Assembly: GCF_932526225.1 (NCBI RefSeq)
Contig: NC_064044.1
Span: 4,997,747-5,061,746 of the forward strand
Length of the DNA: 64,000 nucleotides
Direction of reading: 5' to 3'
From: Nematostella vectensis
Lineage: Eukaryota; Cnidaria; Anthozoa; Actiniaria; Edwardsiidae
The first letter of the stretch is position 1; each line of letters opens with the position of its first letter. The notes beneath the pieces were generated by a model. That model had not been told where the DNA came from. It made no database searches and saw only the letters and a list, made by a program, of their open reading frames with translations. Both the position numbers and the translations under genes were made by a program. This document shows positions 24,990-36,160 of the stretch, piece after piece.

Positions 24990-27206
24990 CTCACTATATA
25001 TATATATATATAGTAGGGCTTTGTTTCTGTGGCGGCACGAGGACACGAGTTCATTGCGTTTATTTAGAGTTGATAGTTTGGGTTGGCAGATGATCGTCAG
25101 CTTTTCCTTGAGGCAGAGGTTGCAACGCTTAGTGGTACTGTTGTAGGCGGAGTGGGAAGAAAGAATGCGCCATGAAATAAAGTACTCAATCATGTTGTCC
25201 TTGAGAGTCCAGACGTGTTTGCTGAGTTCGGTGGAGTTTCTGTGTTTGGCGTGTCGGAATGATGCGGTGTGGTTTCTGTACCTGGTCTTGAAGCTGTTTT
25301 CAGTGAGCCCGACGTATGTTTCCGAGGTGTTGTTGTCTTTTCGAGTTACGGTAGCTTGGTAGATAACAGATGTCTGTAGGCAGTTTCCGTCTAGAGGGCA
25401 GGTGTCTTTCTGTCGGCAGTTGCATGTCTTGTTGTTGGTAGTGGTAGGGGCGGAGCTGGTGATCTCGGTAGCCGACGATGCGGTGATGATGCGCTTGTTG
25501 TGGTTGTCGATGATCTGTTTGGTGTTGTTCATGCAGCTGTAACTGATTTTGATGGTGTTTCTGTTGAAGATTTTACGGAGGTGGTTGTCTTTCGGGAAGT
25601 GCTTGTCTATCAGGGTGAGGAATCTGTGGCCGATGTTGGTGCTGGTGTTCTTGCTGAAGGGCGGGTTGTACCATAGGATGTTGTTGCGTTTGCGGGTTTT
25701 ATGGTTGGTTACGGTGTTGGGTTCGTAGCGTAGCGTGTAGTTGTATCCGCTATCGTCGAGTGCTTTCTGGTAAGGTGGCGCGGTCTGGTCAAAGGAGGCT
25801 TGGTCTGAAGATAGGGCAGATAGGCGTCTGTTGATACCAGCAGGGATGTTCTTGGTGATGGAGGGCGGGTGGTTGCTCTCACGGTGGACATATTGTAGCG
25901 AGGAGTTCGGCTTTGTATAAGGCTGGTGTGCATTACGTTTTAGGTCAAGGGTGACGTCTAGGAAATTGACAACTTGTTTGTTTGCCTCAATGGTGATTCG
26001 GAGTCCGTTGTTGTTGAAGATGCGGCATAGTTCCTTTTTTAGGTTTTCGGTGGCTCTGGGTGTGGCGTTGGTGATGGCTAGTCCGTCGTCGCGGTAGAGT
26101 CCTACGTTCATATTGAGGTCCTGAAGTTGGGAGAGAAGGAAGTTGCCTACAAGTTCACAGGTTTCTGCGCCATCGAAGCTCCCCATCGTAACATCAAATA
26201 TCGTGTTGCCTTTCTTCTGCCAGGGTGTTTGGTTGTGGACCAGGAAGGAGCTCTTGGAGTGGGTTATGATCTCTTTTTCATCAGGGGTGATTTCGTCATA
26301 GTTGGAGGCGAAGTCGAGTGCTCTTGATAGTAGGTCTTGGCTGATAGATGGGTAGAATTCTACAATGTCAAAACAGATGAAGTTGAGTTGGTGTTTGTTT
26401 TCGGCAGCCTTGAACCAGTCAATGACGGCTTTAGTGCTTTTCCATTGGTTGAAGTTTCGTTTCTTTGCAATTACGCTATTGATACGGTCGAGGATCTTTT
26501 TGCTGATTTTTCCGATTTCGGGTTTTGTGGGGTTGATGAGTCTGCAGGTAGGTTTGTTAGCGAAGTTCGGCTTATGGTCTTTGAGAGTTATGAAGGCTTG
26601 CTTGTTGGCTGTGGTGTCCATTCTATCGTCTAAATCCAGTTTTGTAGCGATCTCTTTGTTTTTCTTGTGGACAGATTGCGTTGTTTCGGAGGGTGCTTTT
26701 TTGTAGGACTTGTTTATTTCTTTTTCTAGGAGATTCTTGTAGGTAGCTGGCTCTAGTTTTTAGAAGTTTGTGGTTTTATCTGCGGGGATCAGTAGTTTAG
26801 GTTCTTTTTTAATGTTGTCGGTGTCTTCTTTTAGCTTGCCCAGGAAAGGAGTGTTCAGGTTCTTGAATTTTACTGACTGGATCATTTTTAACATGTCTTC
26901 TTCGAACTCTTTCAGTTCTTCTACAGGAGGCGGATTTTTGGTTGAGCGGAATCCATAGGTTTCTTTGGAGGTCGAGGCGGTGTCTGTGTTTAGGAAGAAG
27001 TGTGCTTTCCAGCGCATTCGGCGTAAAAAGTGTTCGGTTTTTTCAATAAGGCGTTGGAGGTAATCACTGCGAGATGGTAGGGGAATATTCTTCGTTGAGT
27101 AGTTGATGTGGAATTTTTCCATAATGAGTAGCCTTAGAGTGCTCAACAAGAAAAACTTGGAGTCTGGATAAAATGATGGTTGAAGGCTTTCATAGAAAGT
27201 GCTCAA
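24990..27206 (-). mobile_element. Penelope-like retroelement ORF (RT plus GIY-YIG endonuclease)
   Basis: A 739-codon minus-strand frame from 27206 to 24990 is interrupted only by one TAA at 26760-26762. Features in order: a PLE-type N-terminus ending LIPADKTTNF; reverse transcriptase with TLKDHKPNF, CRLINPTKPEIGKISKKILD, FDIVEFYPSIS and the catalytic YRDDGLAI; a cysteine-rich linker CNCRQKDTCPLDGNC; and a GIY-YIG nuclease with VIYQATV, TYVGLTENSFKTRYRNH and LSKHVWTLKD. This order is diagnostic of endonuclease-bearing Penelope-like elements, which copy themselves by target-primed reverse transcription. Catalytic residues look intact. The natural C-terminus is replaced by residues read from a (TA)n tract; the upstream partial copy preserves the normal end (ALLRNN). 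It lies between the DGKQ and EGF genes. Confidence 0.95.
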
Positions 27207-27263
27207 TACTCGAAAGTAGAGCGGTGTATAGTGTTGGTTTGAGAAAAATACAAACTACATAGG

Positions 27264-27308
27264 TTTCCCTACAGGTCTGTTTCGTGGTTGCCCACTCATC
27301 AGGGGATT
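27264..27308 (-). ncRNA. Hammerhead ribozyme (type I, Penelope-associated)
   Basis: Read 5' to 3' on the minus strand: stem I arm UCCC, core CUGAUGA, stem II GUGG-GCAA-CCAC, core GAAA, a very short stem III (A-CA, loop GACC, UG-U), the cleavage nucleotide A, and the closing stem I arm GGGA. Every conserved core base of the hammerhead is present and stem II is perfect. Predicted cleavage is after the A at 27270. It sits about 60 nt upstream of the Penelope ATG. Hammerheads with tiny stem III are known from Penelope-like elements, where they are thought to process transcripts. Confidence 0.88.
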
Positions 27309-27501
27309 TAATGAGAATATTCCTACCATCGTATATATACTATTAACATTGAAATTTACATAATAATAGACTGATAGTTTTAGCTAAGGCGGTAAGAGGA
27401 ACAATAGCGAGTTACATTAAATATGCGGGGCGAAAACTAACAGTGCGGAACGTGTGAAAAATTGATAGCGCGAAAATTTAACGGTGACGGGATTAACAGT
27501 T

Positions 27502-28186
27502 CTAATTGTTTCGTAGCAGGGCTTTGTTTCTGTGGCGGCACGAGGACACGAGTTCATTGCGTTTATTTAGAGTTGATAGTTTGGGTTGGCAGATGATCGT
27601 CAGCTTTTCCTTGAGGCAGAGGTTGCAACGCTTAGTGGTACTGTTGTAGGCGGAGTGGGAAGAAAGAATGCGCCATGAAATAAAGTACTCAATCATGTTG
27701 TCCTTGAGAGTCCAGACGTGTTTGCTGAGTTCGGTGGAGTTTCTGTGTTTGGCGTGTCGGAATGATGCGGTGTGGTTTCTGTACCTGGTCTTGAAGCTGT
27801 TTTCAGTGAGCCCGACGTATGTTTCCGAGGTGTTGTTGTCTTTTCGAGTTACGGTAGCTTGGTAGATAACAGATGTCTGTAGGCAGTTTCCGTCTAGAGG
27901 GCAGGTGTCTTTCTGTCGGCAGTTGCATGTCTTGTTGTTGGTAGTGGTAGGGGCGGAGCTGGTGATCTCGGTAGCCGACGATGCGGTGATGATGCGCTTG
28001 TTGTGGTTGTCGATGATCTGTTTGGTGTTGTTCATGCAGCTGTAACTGATTTTGATGGTGTTTCTGTTGAAGATTTTACGGAGGTGGTTGTCTTTCGGGA
28101 AGTGCTTGTCTATCAGGGTGAGGAATCTGTGGCCGATGTTGGTGCTGGTGTTCTTGCTGAAGGGCGGGTTGTACCATAGGATGTTG

Positions 28187-28187
<1 letters not shown>
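27502..28187 (-). pseudogene. Partial tandem copy of the Penelope element (GIY-YIG half)
   Basis: The 670 bp at 27518-28187 are virtually identical to 25015-25684 in the full copy and encode the same linker and GIY-YIG domain. This copy starts inside the ORF at its (TA)n-bounded left end and keeps the natural end ALLRNN followed by a stop. Such head-to-tail partial copies are the usual pseudo-LTR arrangement of Penelope elements. Near identity implies a recent insertion. Confidence 0.92.

Positions 28188-28250
<63 letters not shown>
28188..28250. repeat. (TA)n microsatellite bordering the Penelope element
   Basis: About 60 bp of nearly pure TA directly abuts the truncated end of the partial Penelope copy. 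A shorter (TA)n at 24994-25012 abuts the other end. Confidence 0.95.
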
Positions 28251-28256
<6 letters not shown>

Positions 28257-29129
28257 TTTTTAAATTATTAAGCAAAAATAAGCAAAGATTTGGTCGTTTG
28301 GAAGTCCGCTTTTAGGCAATGCCTAAATCTATATATTAGCTTTTTTCTTGCATATTGCATAGAAATTTGCAAGCGTCTAAACAAGAAACCAGACAAGGTA
28401 TTCTAATCAGACATGACTAGGATCCACACAAATTACAGAAGTTGTTGTAAATAATTTAAGAAACCATATTTATAATGCCTTTTCGTCGATTCTAGCTGAT
28501 TTTACTCGATAAATAGTTATTGTTATTATTTTAATATTTTTTATCTGACCGTTTTTAGTATCTGATTAGTATCTGATGGCCCTGGCTGAGCTTCATCGTA
28601 TTGCGTCGCGCTTTTACTTAGCCAATCAGAATCGAGAGAGTAAGCACAATATAGATTAAACACAATTTATTAGTCTTCAGAGGCGTCGTTGCTGTAGTGT
28701 TTCTGACACCTGTCAATTGAAATCTTCCCCCATTCCACACCCAAATATGAAATGCCCCAAAAGGCGGCAAGCTTTACTCATGTTCATTCTCTTCCAAGCA
28801 AGAGCAAGTGGTCGTTATAAGGTAAGCACGTTTTGTAAACTTTTCAGAAGCACCAAAAAAGTACAAGTATACTTTGAGAGACATTTCTAGAACGACCCCA
28901 AAAAAACCTGAACATGGCTATAAAATCCATAAAACAGTATCGGAACTATCTAAAAAAGCGTTGTAAAATTAGCAGGAGGAGGCCCAAAAGGCCCTTTCAA
29001 GGCATTTTTTTCCTGTGATTTAGAAAATGTCTCATACATTTACTGTATTTCTGGCTGCTAAAAGGGGGGGGCGGTCTCCCTGGGCCCCCCCTGGCTATGC
29101 CCCTGCTTCCAATAGCATAATCACGCATT
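28251..29129. other. Spacer upstream of the EGF gene
   Basis: No coding exon recognised. A G/C homopolymer repeat fragment lies near 29060-29105 (GGGGGGGCGGTCTCCCTGGG), related in style to the dispersed C-tract elements. Promoter or 5' UTR exons of the EGF gene could lie here. Confidence 0.4.
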
Positions 29130-29291
29130 CTTCTTCTCGTAGGTGGCTATTCTAGTGACTCCAGGAAACCCACAATGAGATGTCTTCTTCTCGTAGGTGG
29201 CTATTCTAGTGACTCCAGGAAACCCACGATGAGATGTCTTCTTCTCGTAGGTGGCTATTCTAGTGACTCCAGGAAACCCACGATGAGATGT
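29130..29291. repeat. 54-bp tandem triplication at the start of the EGF gene
   Basis: Three copies of a 54-bp unit, each with a splice-acceptor-like CTTCTTCTCGTAG, then GTGGCTATTCTAGTGACTCC and an ATGAGATG start context. The third runs into the real signal-peptide coding sequence at 29283. Because 54 is a multiple of three, the copies can also be read in frame as two extra 18-residue units. Confidence 0.88.
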
Positions 29292-32200
29292 CTCATATTA
29301 ATTGTGCTGTTAGCTGCTGTGGCGTTATGCCACAGTCGTACATATCCCAGGGTTCACGCAGGCACAAACCGTGAAAAAAGAATGGAGGGCATCTTCGAAA
29401 GCAAATGTGAGTTGGGAGACGGAATAAGAATTTAAAATTTAGCGCTAATGGCCTTAGAAAACTTTCTTACATCGCATAATTTTTTTGTTTTGCGATAACG
29501 AACACTTTATTGAGTTTTTTCGTTAATGAACATCAACCATACTGTATGTGTCCTCTAAGTAGGATTTACGCTACGATTATGGCGAATGTATGTTACATTA
29601 TGACGAGGCATAGCCCAAGGTGGGGTCAAAGCAAATATCTAAACCTAAGAGATAGAATTAAAACAAACACATTTTAAGTATTCCTATGAGTTTGATTGCG
29701 GTTCTAGCTATGTGCATGATGTTGGTACCCACTCGAAAACGCGCTAATTTACGCTCGAAGTTCTGGAATAATAACGCTTTCAAATCTTTTTTTGGAAATA
29801 AAAACTAAGGCTGTTAGACAACGTCGTTCCAATAGATTGAAATATATTCAAATGCAGGCCCGCCACTTGCCCGCTGGCGGGCCTCTAATAATAAGGATAT
29901 TATGTCTGGTTTCTGGTTAAGGGCCTATGATACTATCTCGTTGCTACGAAACTCCGTTGCTACGAATGGGAAAAGCGCTTTATTCTGTTAAATAGACTAA
30001 AATCGCCGCGCGCTTTCCAACTTGGTTCCGTTAGCACACGGGAATTAGGATACTTTGTCAGCGATTTCTTAATAAAATAAACAAAAATGCATTCCCAATT
30101 TGTGTTGAATATTGTATTCAGCGAATAAAATATCTCTAACCTTTGTGCGAAATGTCTCCTGCCTCCCGATTCAGCGAAATCCTTTCTCGTTATATTTCTA
30201 TTTCTAAAAACCCACGCGATCGTTGTTTTCATCTCTCGAAACATTTGAACGGTACTGAGTTACCATATAGCCTCTTGAGTGTTCGTGACTAGCCCGAACG
30301 CTCTCCAAACCTAATCTTCGTATTTAGGTTCTATATAAAATAGGAAGGGAGTGAAACACGCTCGATTCCATTGTCCGAAAACCTACCTAATTACGGCCAA
30401 TGTTGTGATGTTGGTATGAGACATGATTGATGAGTGACAGCTCACTTTCTCTTTGAACTTATATCTCGCCGCCTGTTTAGTATCTGTTTAATATCAGTTT
30501 AGTATCTAAGAAATTTTAGTATCTAGAATCACCGCGGTAATGAAGGACCATCATATTGAACCTTGAGTAGAAATGAGAAAAAACACCACTTTATCGCCAC
30601 AGATTTGATAACAACGATTAAATATTAACAATGCATCGGTTTAGTTGGGGTGTCTAAAAAACGAAGACCTAAAACCTGTGACCCCAAAAGCTACGACCCC
30701 AAAAGAAACGACCCCCAAAATATTGCCGTTATTATTTAGCCTACCTTTTTTCCCAAAATGGCTACACAGCGTGTATGTGGAATCAGTGATCCTGATGAGG
30801 TTTCACCTCTGTCAAATGATTTGACATTTAGCTGTCACAGTGCGCCTAAAAATATAAACAGCTTTATGAGAAAGTATTAGAAGTTTTTCTACAAAATGAC
30901 TTTATTTATTTGTTCTTTGTCTTTCTTTCGAAAAAATGCCGATGCCACAGCAATGTTAGGGGTGCAAGTTGTCTACAGACATCAATAAAATTAGGATTTC
31001 AATAAATTTATAGTTTATACATAAACTTTGGGAATTATAATTTACTTGTAGGGAACCCGTATCGGCAAGCTACGCTAAAGCTTTGGTTTGATAAAACACT
31101 CTTCCTCGCCAGGGAGTTCATAAACTTTTCTTGGGCGTCTACTCTGCTGGGTTTTATTTACAGGTCAGTAATAACCTGAACCTTGTTTTTTTCCAAAAAG
31201 AGTCAACCATTATTGAGTTTTGTCTCTTTTCCCCAGTCTAAATTGTTATTTTACTAGGTATAGATCATAGAATAAGCTAGTCAGGCTGTTATACGGCGAA
31301 ATGCCTCCGTCCTCGGTATTTAACCCTTACTTATTACAACGCATTTCAACGGTATATTTATTATTATGTTATGAAGTTCAAATCATTTATGTGAGGCTGG
31401 CCCTAATTGAATTGAGAAAATAAAGTTTTTGCCGAATTGTATGTGAAATACTTAAACTTACGTAAGCTATTTAAAGAGGCTCTCAAGCAAATACGTAGAA
31501 ATCACCTGGCTCTAAGCATTTTTTCGCGCCCAGATACGGAATTTTCCGAATGTTGCTGTATGCCTCTTTGTCATTGGACAAAAAGACAAAAGGACTGCCT
31601 TATATGGAAACCTAACACGTGGAATCGATAGAGCATGAAATTCTGCACGTTTCTCTCTTACAGCTCAAGTCCGTACAACGAACTGTTCGTCATGAAATTT
31701 TTATCCAAAGTTAGCGCGTTCGAAATCCATTCACGACCACGGACCTTGCCTTTAGATCATGGACTTGACTCATGATATTTTGGGTGATTTTGATAGCGAT
31801 AGCGAGTTTTACGGCCTGGGAGAGACAGATTCACAATCGGTAAACAACGATGGCCGTGGGCTAATTTCTAGCAGAAAAATGTCTGTATTTTGCGACCCAA
31901 AGACCAACTTTGGTACAGAACTGGTACTGCCATTGAGGAACAAGAAGCTACTCCCTTCATCGGACCGAAGAATAATGACTTTGAACTTTGTTTTTTTTAT
32001 ATTTTCAACATTCTGAATTGATTTAATTTCTTGTCAATCGAACAAACTTGTTTGAGGCGCTTCTAAATGGCAAAAAGGAAACGAAGAGAAAGATTCTGAG
32101 TGGATTGAGAGCAACAGCGAACGATGCAGGAACTAGCGGTGAATAAATTCAGCCACCATCTCGGTATTTTTGTAAGTACTCATGGCATCGGACTATTGCC

Positions 32201-35200
32201 AACAATTCGCGAATATTTAAGTGTTTCTCGTCCAGTTGGATATTGCAAAACCAATAGCAGCAAATAATACTTTCTTGCAAGCCTATTTTGGCCGCATCTG
32301 AACAACAATGCAGAAAATTCTTCACAATACCATCTTGAATTTGTTCAATAGTCACCACTCGTTCCGCTCGATGATGTTCTCAAATCCTCGTGTTGTTGTG
32401 CTATACTTGATTTATTCACAGATTCACAGATTATGGCTAATTGTCAATCAATTAGACAATCATGAGCAAAAATGGACAGTTGAGTTTTGTTCAATCCATG
32501 AAATAAAGCCGCTAAAATTTAGAAATGAAATGACCATGCAAGCCGTGCTTTTATTGCCGCCATGTTGATGCTGTATTGTGTAGAAACGGTGCTGACATGA
32601 CTATCACAACCAGCTCGCTTAAACCTGAAAAATAGCTATGTTTAATACTTGGATATGCTTCCCTAAAGAGTTAACCCTGAATCTTTGAAGTTAATTTGAT
32701 GTAGTTTATCTGAAAACATGCATAAACTGGAACTAACAAATGACGAGCACGCGGTTAAATTGCGCTAAATTCAAAAAAGTTTGTCTTTGCCTGCTTATAA
32801 AAATTGTTGCAATACAATATTTGGAAAACTAGTACTTTATTCCGATCGATAATTATGTGGGCAATATTTGTTCTTACTATGTCGGCCCATGAAATTCTAA
32901 GGAAAAAGAGAAAATCTATAAAAACTGAAGACCTGGTGTCATTTTGTGTGCGTCAGTCAAAAAAACTTGGGCGTGAAAGGGTTAATGTGTAATCCCAGAA
33001 GATATCCACCCCCCCCCCCCCCCATGGAGGGGGTCGGAGGTATGACCCCCACCCCTCTGGAATTTCCAACCCCCTGGAAAAAAATAGAGACAGTAACTGT
33101 TAAGGAAAAAGGGCATTTTACCCCCCCCCCCCACCCCCCGGAATTTCCAATCCCCTCCATGGGGGGTGGGGTATGGATATTTTCTGGAACTACACAATTT
33201 CTCTATATTTAATTAGACTTTGATAACTGTCAACGCAATCCATGTTTCAACGGAGGAAGCTGTACAGACAGAGTCTATGGATACACATGCGCATGTGCAC
33301 CAGGCTACACTGGCAACAACTGTGAAGAAAGTAAGTGGATTGCATCGCTCCTTTCGATAGTTTTTCATGTTTCTTTTCTGTTTTTTTTTTAACTGACCTT
33401 TCGACAAATGAAGAAGTACATTGTCTAAGAAAGCTTTATTTATTGAAGGTAAAAAAATTATATCTAGGAATTTTGGTATTTGTATGTTACATGCAAAGCG
33501 TCCTCTTTGTGTGTATTTTGACGTGTGCTATTTTGGCCATGTCCAGCTTAAATTATGTAATAAATACTTCATATCAATCATGTCAACCTTTGCTTACAAG
33601 TACAGTATTGTCTTTATCTGTGCTTACCAGTATAAACTTCTTGCAGATGTTAATGATTGTATTCCTAACCCATGCCAAAATGGCGGGTTGTGCTGCTGTG
33701 ATCTGGTTAATGACTGGATCTGTTTGTGTCCTGATGGCTGGGGCGGCAAAAACTGCACTGAAATTAAGTTGTCCTGTGAGTTGTGTAATTACTAATGCAA
33801 GGCTAGATGACATGCACATATCAAGACTGTAGGGTGGTGTGGTGGAAGGGGTTGAGGGACTGAACTTCACAAAAAAATAATGTGTAAGGAATCTGATCCT
33901 TGGGGTTCTAATAGGTGACAATCACAATTTCGAGACCATCAGCCTTTCCCTCTCCAGAAAGCACTGGTACCATGTATTTAAATTTAAGTCAGGGTGTTTT
34001 TGGAGTATGTGTTGCTACCCTAAAACCTTTAACTAGTAGTTACAAGATTGTAGTCAATACATAACATTGTGAAATTGTATGTTCTTCTTCGAAATCAATA
34101 ATGATTGATCTACAGGCCCATACCCAGGATTTATCTTGGGGGGAAGGGGTGCGAAATTCGAAAAAGTGGACCTAATTTTTCCGGGGTGGGGGGGAGGGGA
34201 GTGAGTTCTCTGATTAAAATCTGACCACCCCCGAAATAGAAGTAATTGTGGATAATCAAGTTTGTGTATCGAAATGAAATGGTTTTACCGTAAATTACTC
34301 AGTTTTTATAGTTTCAACTGCAGATTACTAAGATCTATGAAGGCAGTATTTTCACTCAAATCTCCCCACAATGTAGATGCTCAACGAGTTCACAGAAAAT
34401 AACTAATGAGTTGACAATATATACTAGAAGAATTTCAAAGGTTTAACCTTATGAAATAATTAAAACCAGTCTAAGACCCAATTGTCTTTATGATTCAAAA
34501 CACTTAAAAAATGATTCGAAAATGTATTTAAACAAGGAAAATTCAACTAAATCAAAACTGTGTAATTAGAAGACTCGAGGATATCGAATGGTGATTCAAT
34601 ATATTGATACTGCAATGCTACTTAGATATTGATGAATGCAGATCCAATCCGTGTCTGAACGGAGCCACATGCACAGGCAAGGTGAATAGTTACACCTGCA
34701 CTTGTGCGTCAGGATACGCCGGAGTAAATTGCGAAAAAGGTAAGTACATAATATGCAGTAAGAAATTAAAAGAATTGCTATTGTTTGACTGTTCCATGAG
34801 AGTAATCGAAGATAAAAAAATTACACAATCACACTAAAAGAAAACATTATATTTACACTACAACTCCACAAACATCGCCTTTCTCTCACTGTAATTTCAA
34901 CGCGCAATCTAAAACAAAATATATGCCTTTTCACCAATTTCTCATTTTGCACCCATAGCTGTTGTAGAGTTTTCCATCGCCTCGATAAATGTCGTCGAGA
35001 ATGCCGGTGTGGCATCGCCATGGCATTGGCATTGCCATTGTTATCTTTTAGCAGGTCATTTCGGAAATATTTTTGTAAGCAAAAAAGTTTAAGTAAAACG
35101 CACGCTATTTTTGTTTTCCGGTACGAACTGTAAACATAGCATATTCTATAAAACGTTACCTCGTGCGCAACTTGTTGTTATGATTCCGAAAATTATTTTT

Positions 35201-36106
35201 GCACTTTACTAATCACTCAAATCCCACTGGAAATGGGTTGAATATATGAGATTTGGTAAAGGTTTAAAACATTAAAAAAATAATTATTGCAATCGCTAAG
35301 CCAGTCCGGGAGCTATGTGAATACAGCGCTTTTACAGCAAAGTCTATTCTTCTATTAGCCGATATACGTCTCCCAGTCCATGTTTTGTGATTATTCCAAG
35401 GCTTTTGCTATTAATCTTGGATCATTTGGATAACCGAGCTTCGAGAGTGAGTTTCCCGAAAGTGATGGTAAAAACAATTCCGAATTCCGTCTCCCGGTAC
35501 ATCTCTCACAGGCGGATACCCGCGACTTTTATTTTAGAACCTTCTAAAACAACCCTACACATCTTCAGCGATGTATCATTTGATATATAATTACATCCCA
35601 CAACAGAGATTTTAAAAATTTCATGGGATCAGATAAGGGTCTTTGGAATATTGTGTGAAGAAGTAATTCAGAATAATTTTTTTTCATTATTCGGGGCTTT
35701 TAAGAGCTTTTAAGGCTTTTAAAAGTGACAGGAAATCTGCCAATATAGTAAAAAAAAAAGTTTCGTTTTTGTTTTGGTGTAGCGAAGCTGTGAAAACTGC
35801 CAATTACACCCTTCCAAACATGCTATTTTTCGAATCGGCTACCCCGATAGAGCGAGCAAGCCCCACTGAGAAATCTAAAAAAAATTGTATCGAAAAAAAA
35901 AATATCCCATTTTTATTATATGTAGACCAAACACTTTTGATGGAAAAAGTTTAAGGCTCATTTTAATCTGACACGAAATTGACCCGGCCGCTTTAGGATG
36001 ATCAAACCCGACCACCCAATGCCTAAAATATCGTTTCTTATTCTCATCTTATTTTAAATTATTAATATAATTATTTTATTTTTCTACAGATTGCATCAAG
36101 GCCTAG
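29283..36106 (+). CDS. Secreted protein with three EGF domains (5 coding exons, 165 aa)
   Basis: Exons 29283-29406, 33217-33330, 33647-33775, 34626-34739 and 36090-36106, all phase-1 introns with GT-AG borders. Exon 1 encodes a signal peptide ([16 protein letters not shown]) and a short pro-like stretch with a dibasic NREKR. Exons 2-4 each encode one EGF module with six cysteines, for example [14 protein letters not shown] and [15 protein letters not shown]; the third starts like a calcium-binding type, while the second has an extra cysteine (LCCCD). The last exon is 17 nt and adds DCIKA and a stop, at 36104. One EGF per phase-1 exon is the classic shuffling pattern. The ATG at 29283 is preferred because it directly precedes the hydrophobic core; two earlier in-frame ATGs exist in the triplicated segment. 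Function is unknown; an extracellular ligand or matrix role is inferred from the domains only. Confidence 0.8.
31321..32984 (+). other. Possible decayed piggyBac-type element in the EGF gene intron
   Basis: The right end reads GGGCGTGAAAGGG followed by TTAA at 32981-32984, matching the ends of the piggyBac element at 58078-59644. A TTAACCCTTAC occurs at 31320. Inside, a frame at 31759-32016 starts [17 protein letters not shown], an acidic opening similar in style to [18 protein letters not shown] of the other element. No transposase core is visible. The pairing of ends is weak. Confidence 0.3.
32986..33196. mobile_element. C-tract MITE, complete copy
   Basis: Imperfect terminal inverted repeats: TGTGTAATCCCAGAAGATAT at the left and the complement of TGTGTAGTTCCAGAAAATAT at the right end. 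The interior has poly-C tracts, GGGGGTCGGAGGTATGACCC and GGAATTTCCAATCCCCTCC. It abuts EGF exon 2 (acceptor at 33216). A second copy is at 19096-19333. Confidence 0.82.
34110..34225. repeat. Dispersed C-tract repeat (copy B)
   Basis: Inverted counterpart of the repeat at 8995-9135: CAGGCCCATACCCAGGATTT, a G-rich tract, GTGGACCTAATTTTTCCGG and another G tract. It lies in an EGF gene intron. Confidence 0.65.
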
Positions 36107-36160
36107 TGATTCCCGAGCTAAGACGGCACTTCAGTAGTTACACTATTTTTTTGGTTCACA
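36107..36160. other. 3' flank of the EGF gene
   Basis: Short stretch between the EGF stop codon and the minisatellite; the gene's 3' UTR probably runs through the repeat. Confidence 0.3.

Noticed and set aside
30785-30830. A second hammerhead-like core (CCTGATGAGGTTTCACCTC)
   Set aside because: It has CUGAUGA and a good stem II, but the following GAAA is absent (TGTCAAA) and no stem I/III partner is seen.
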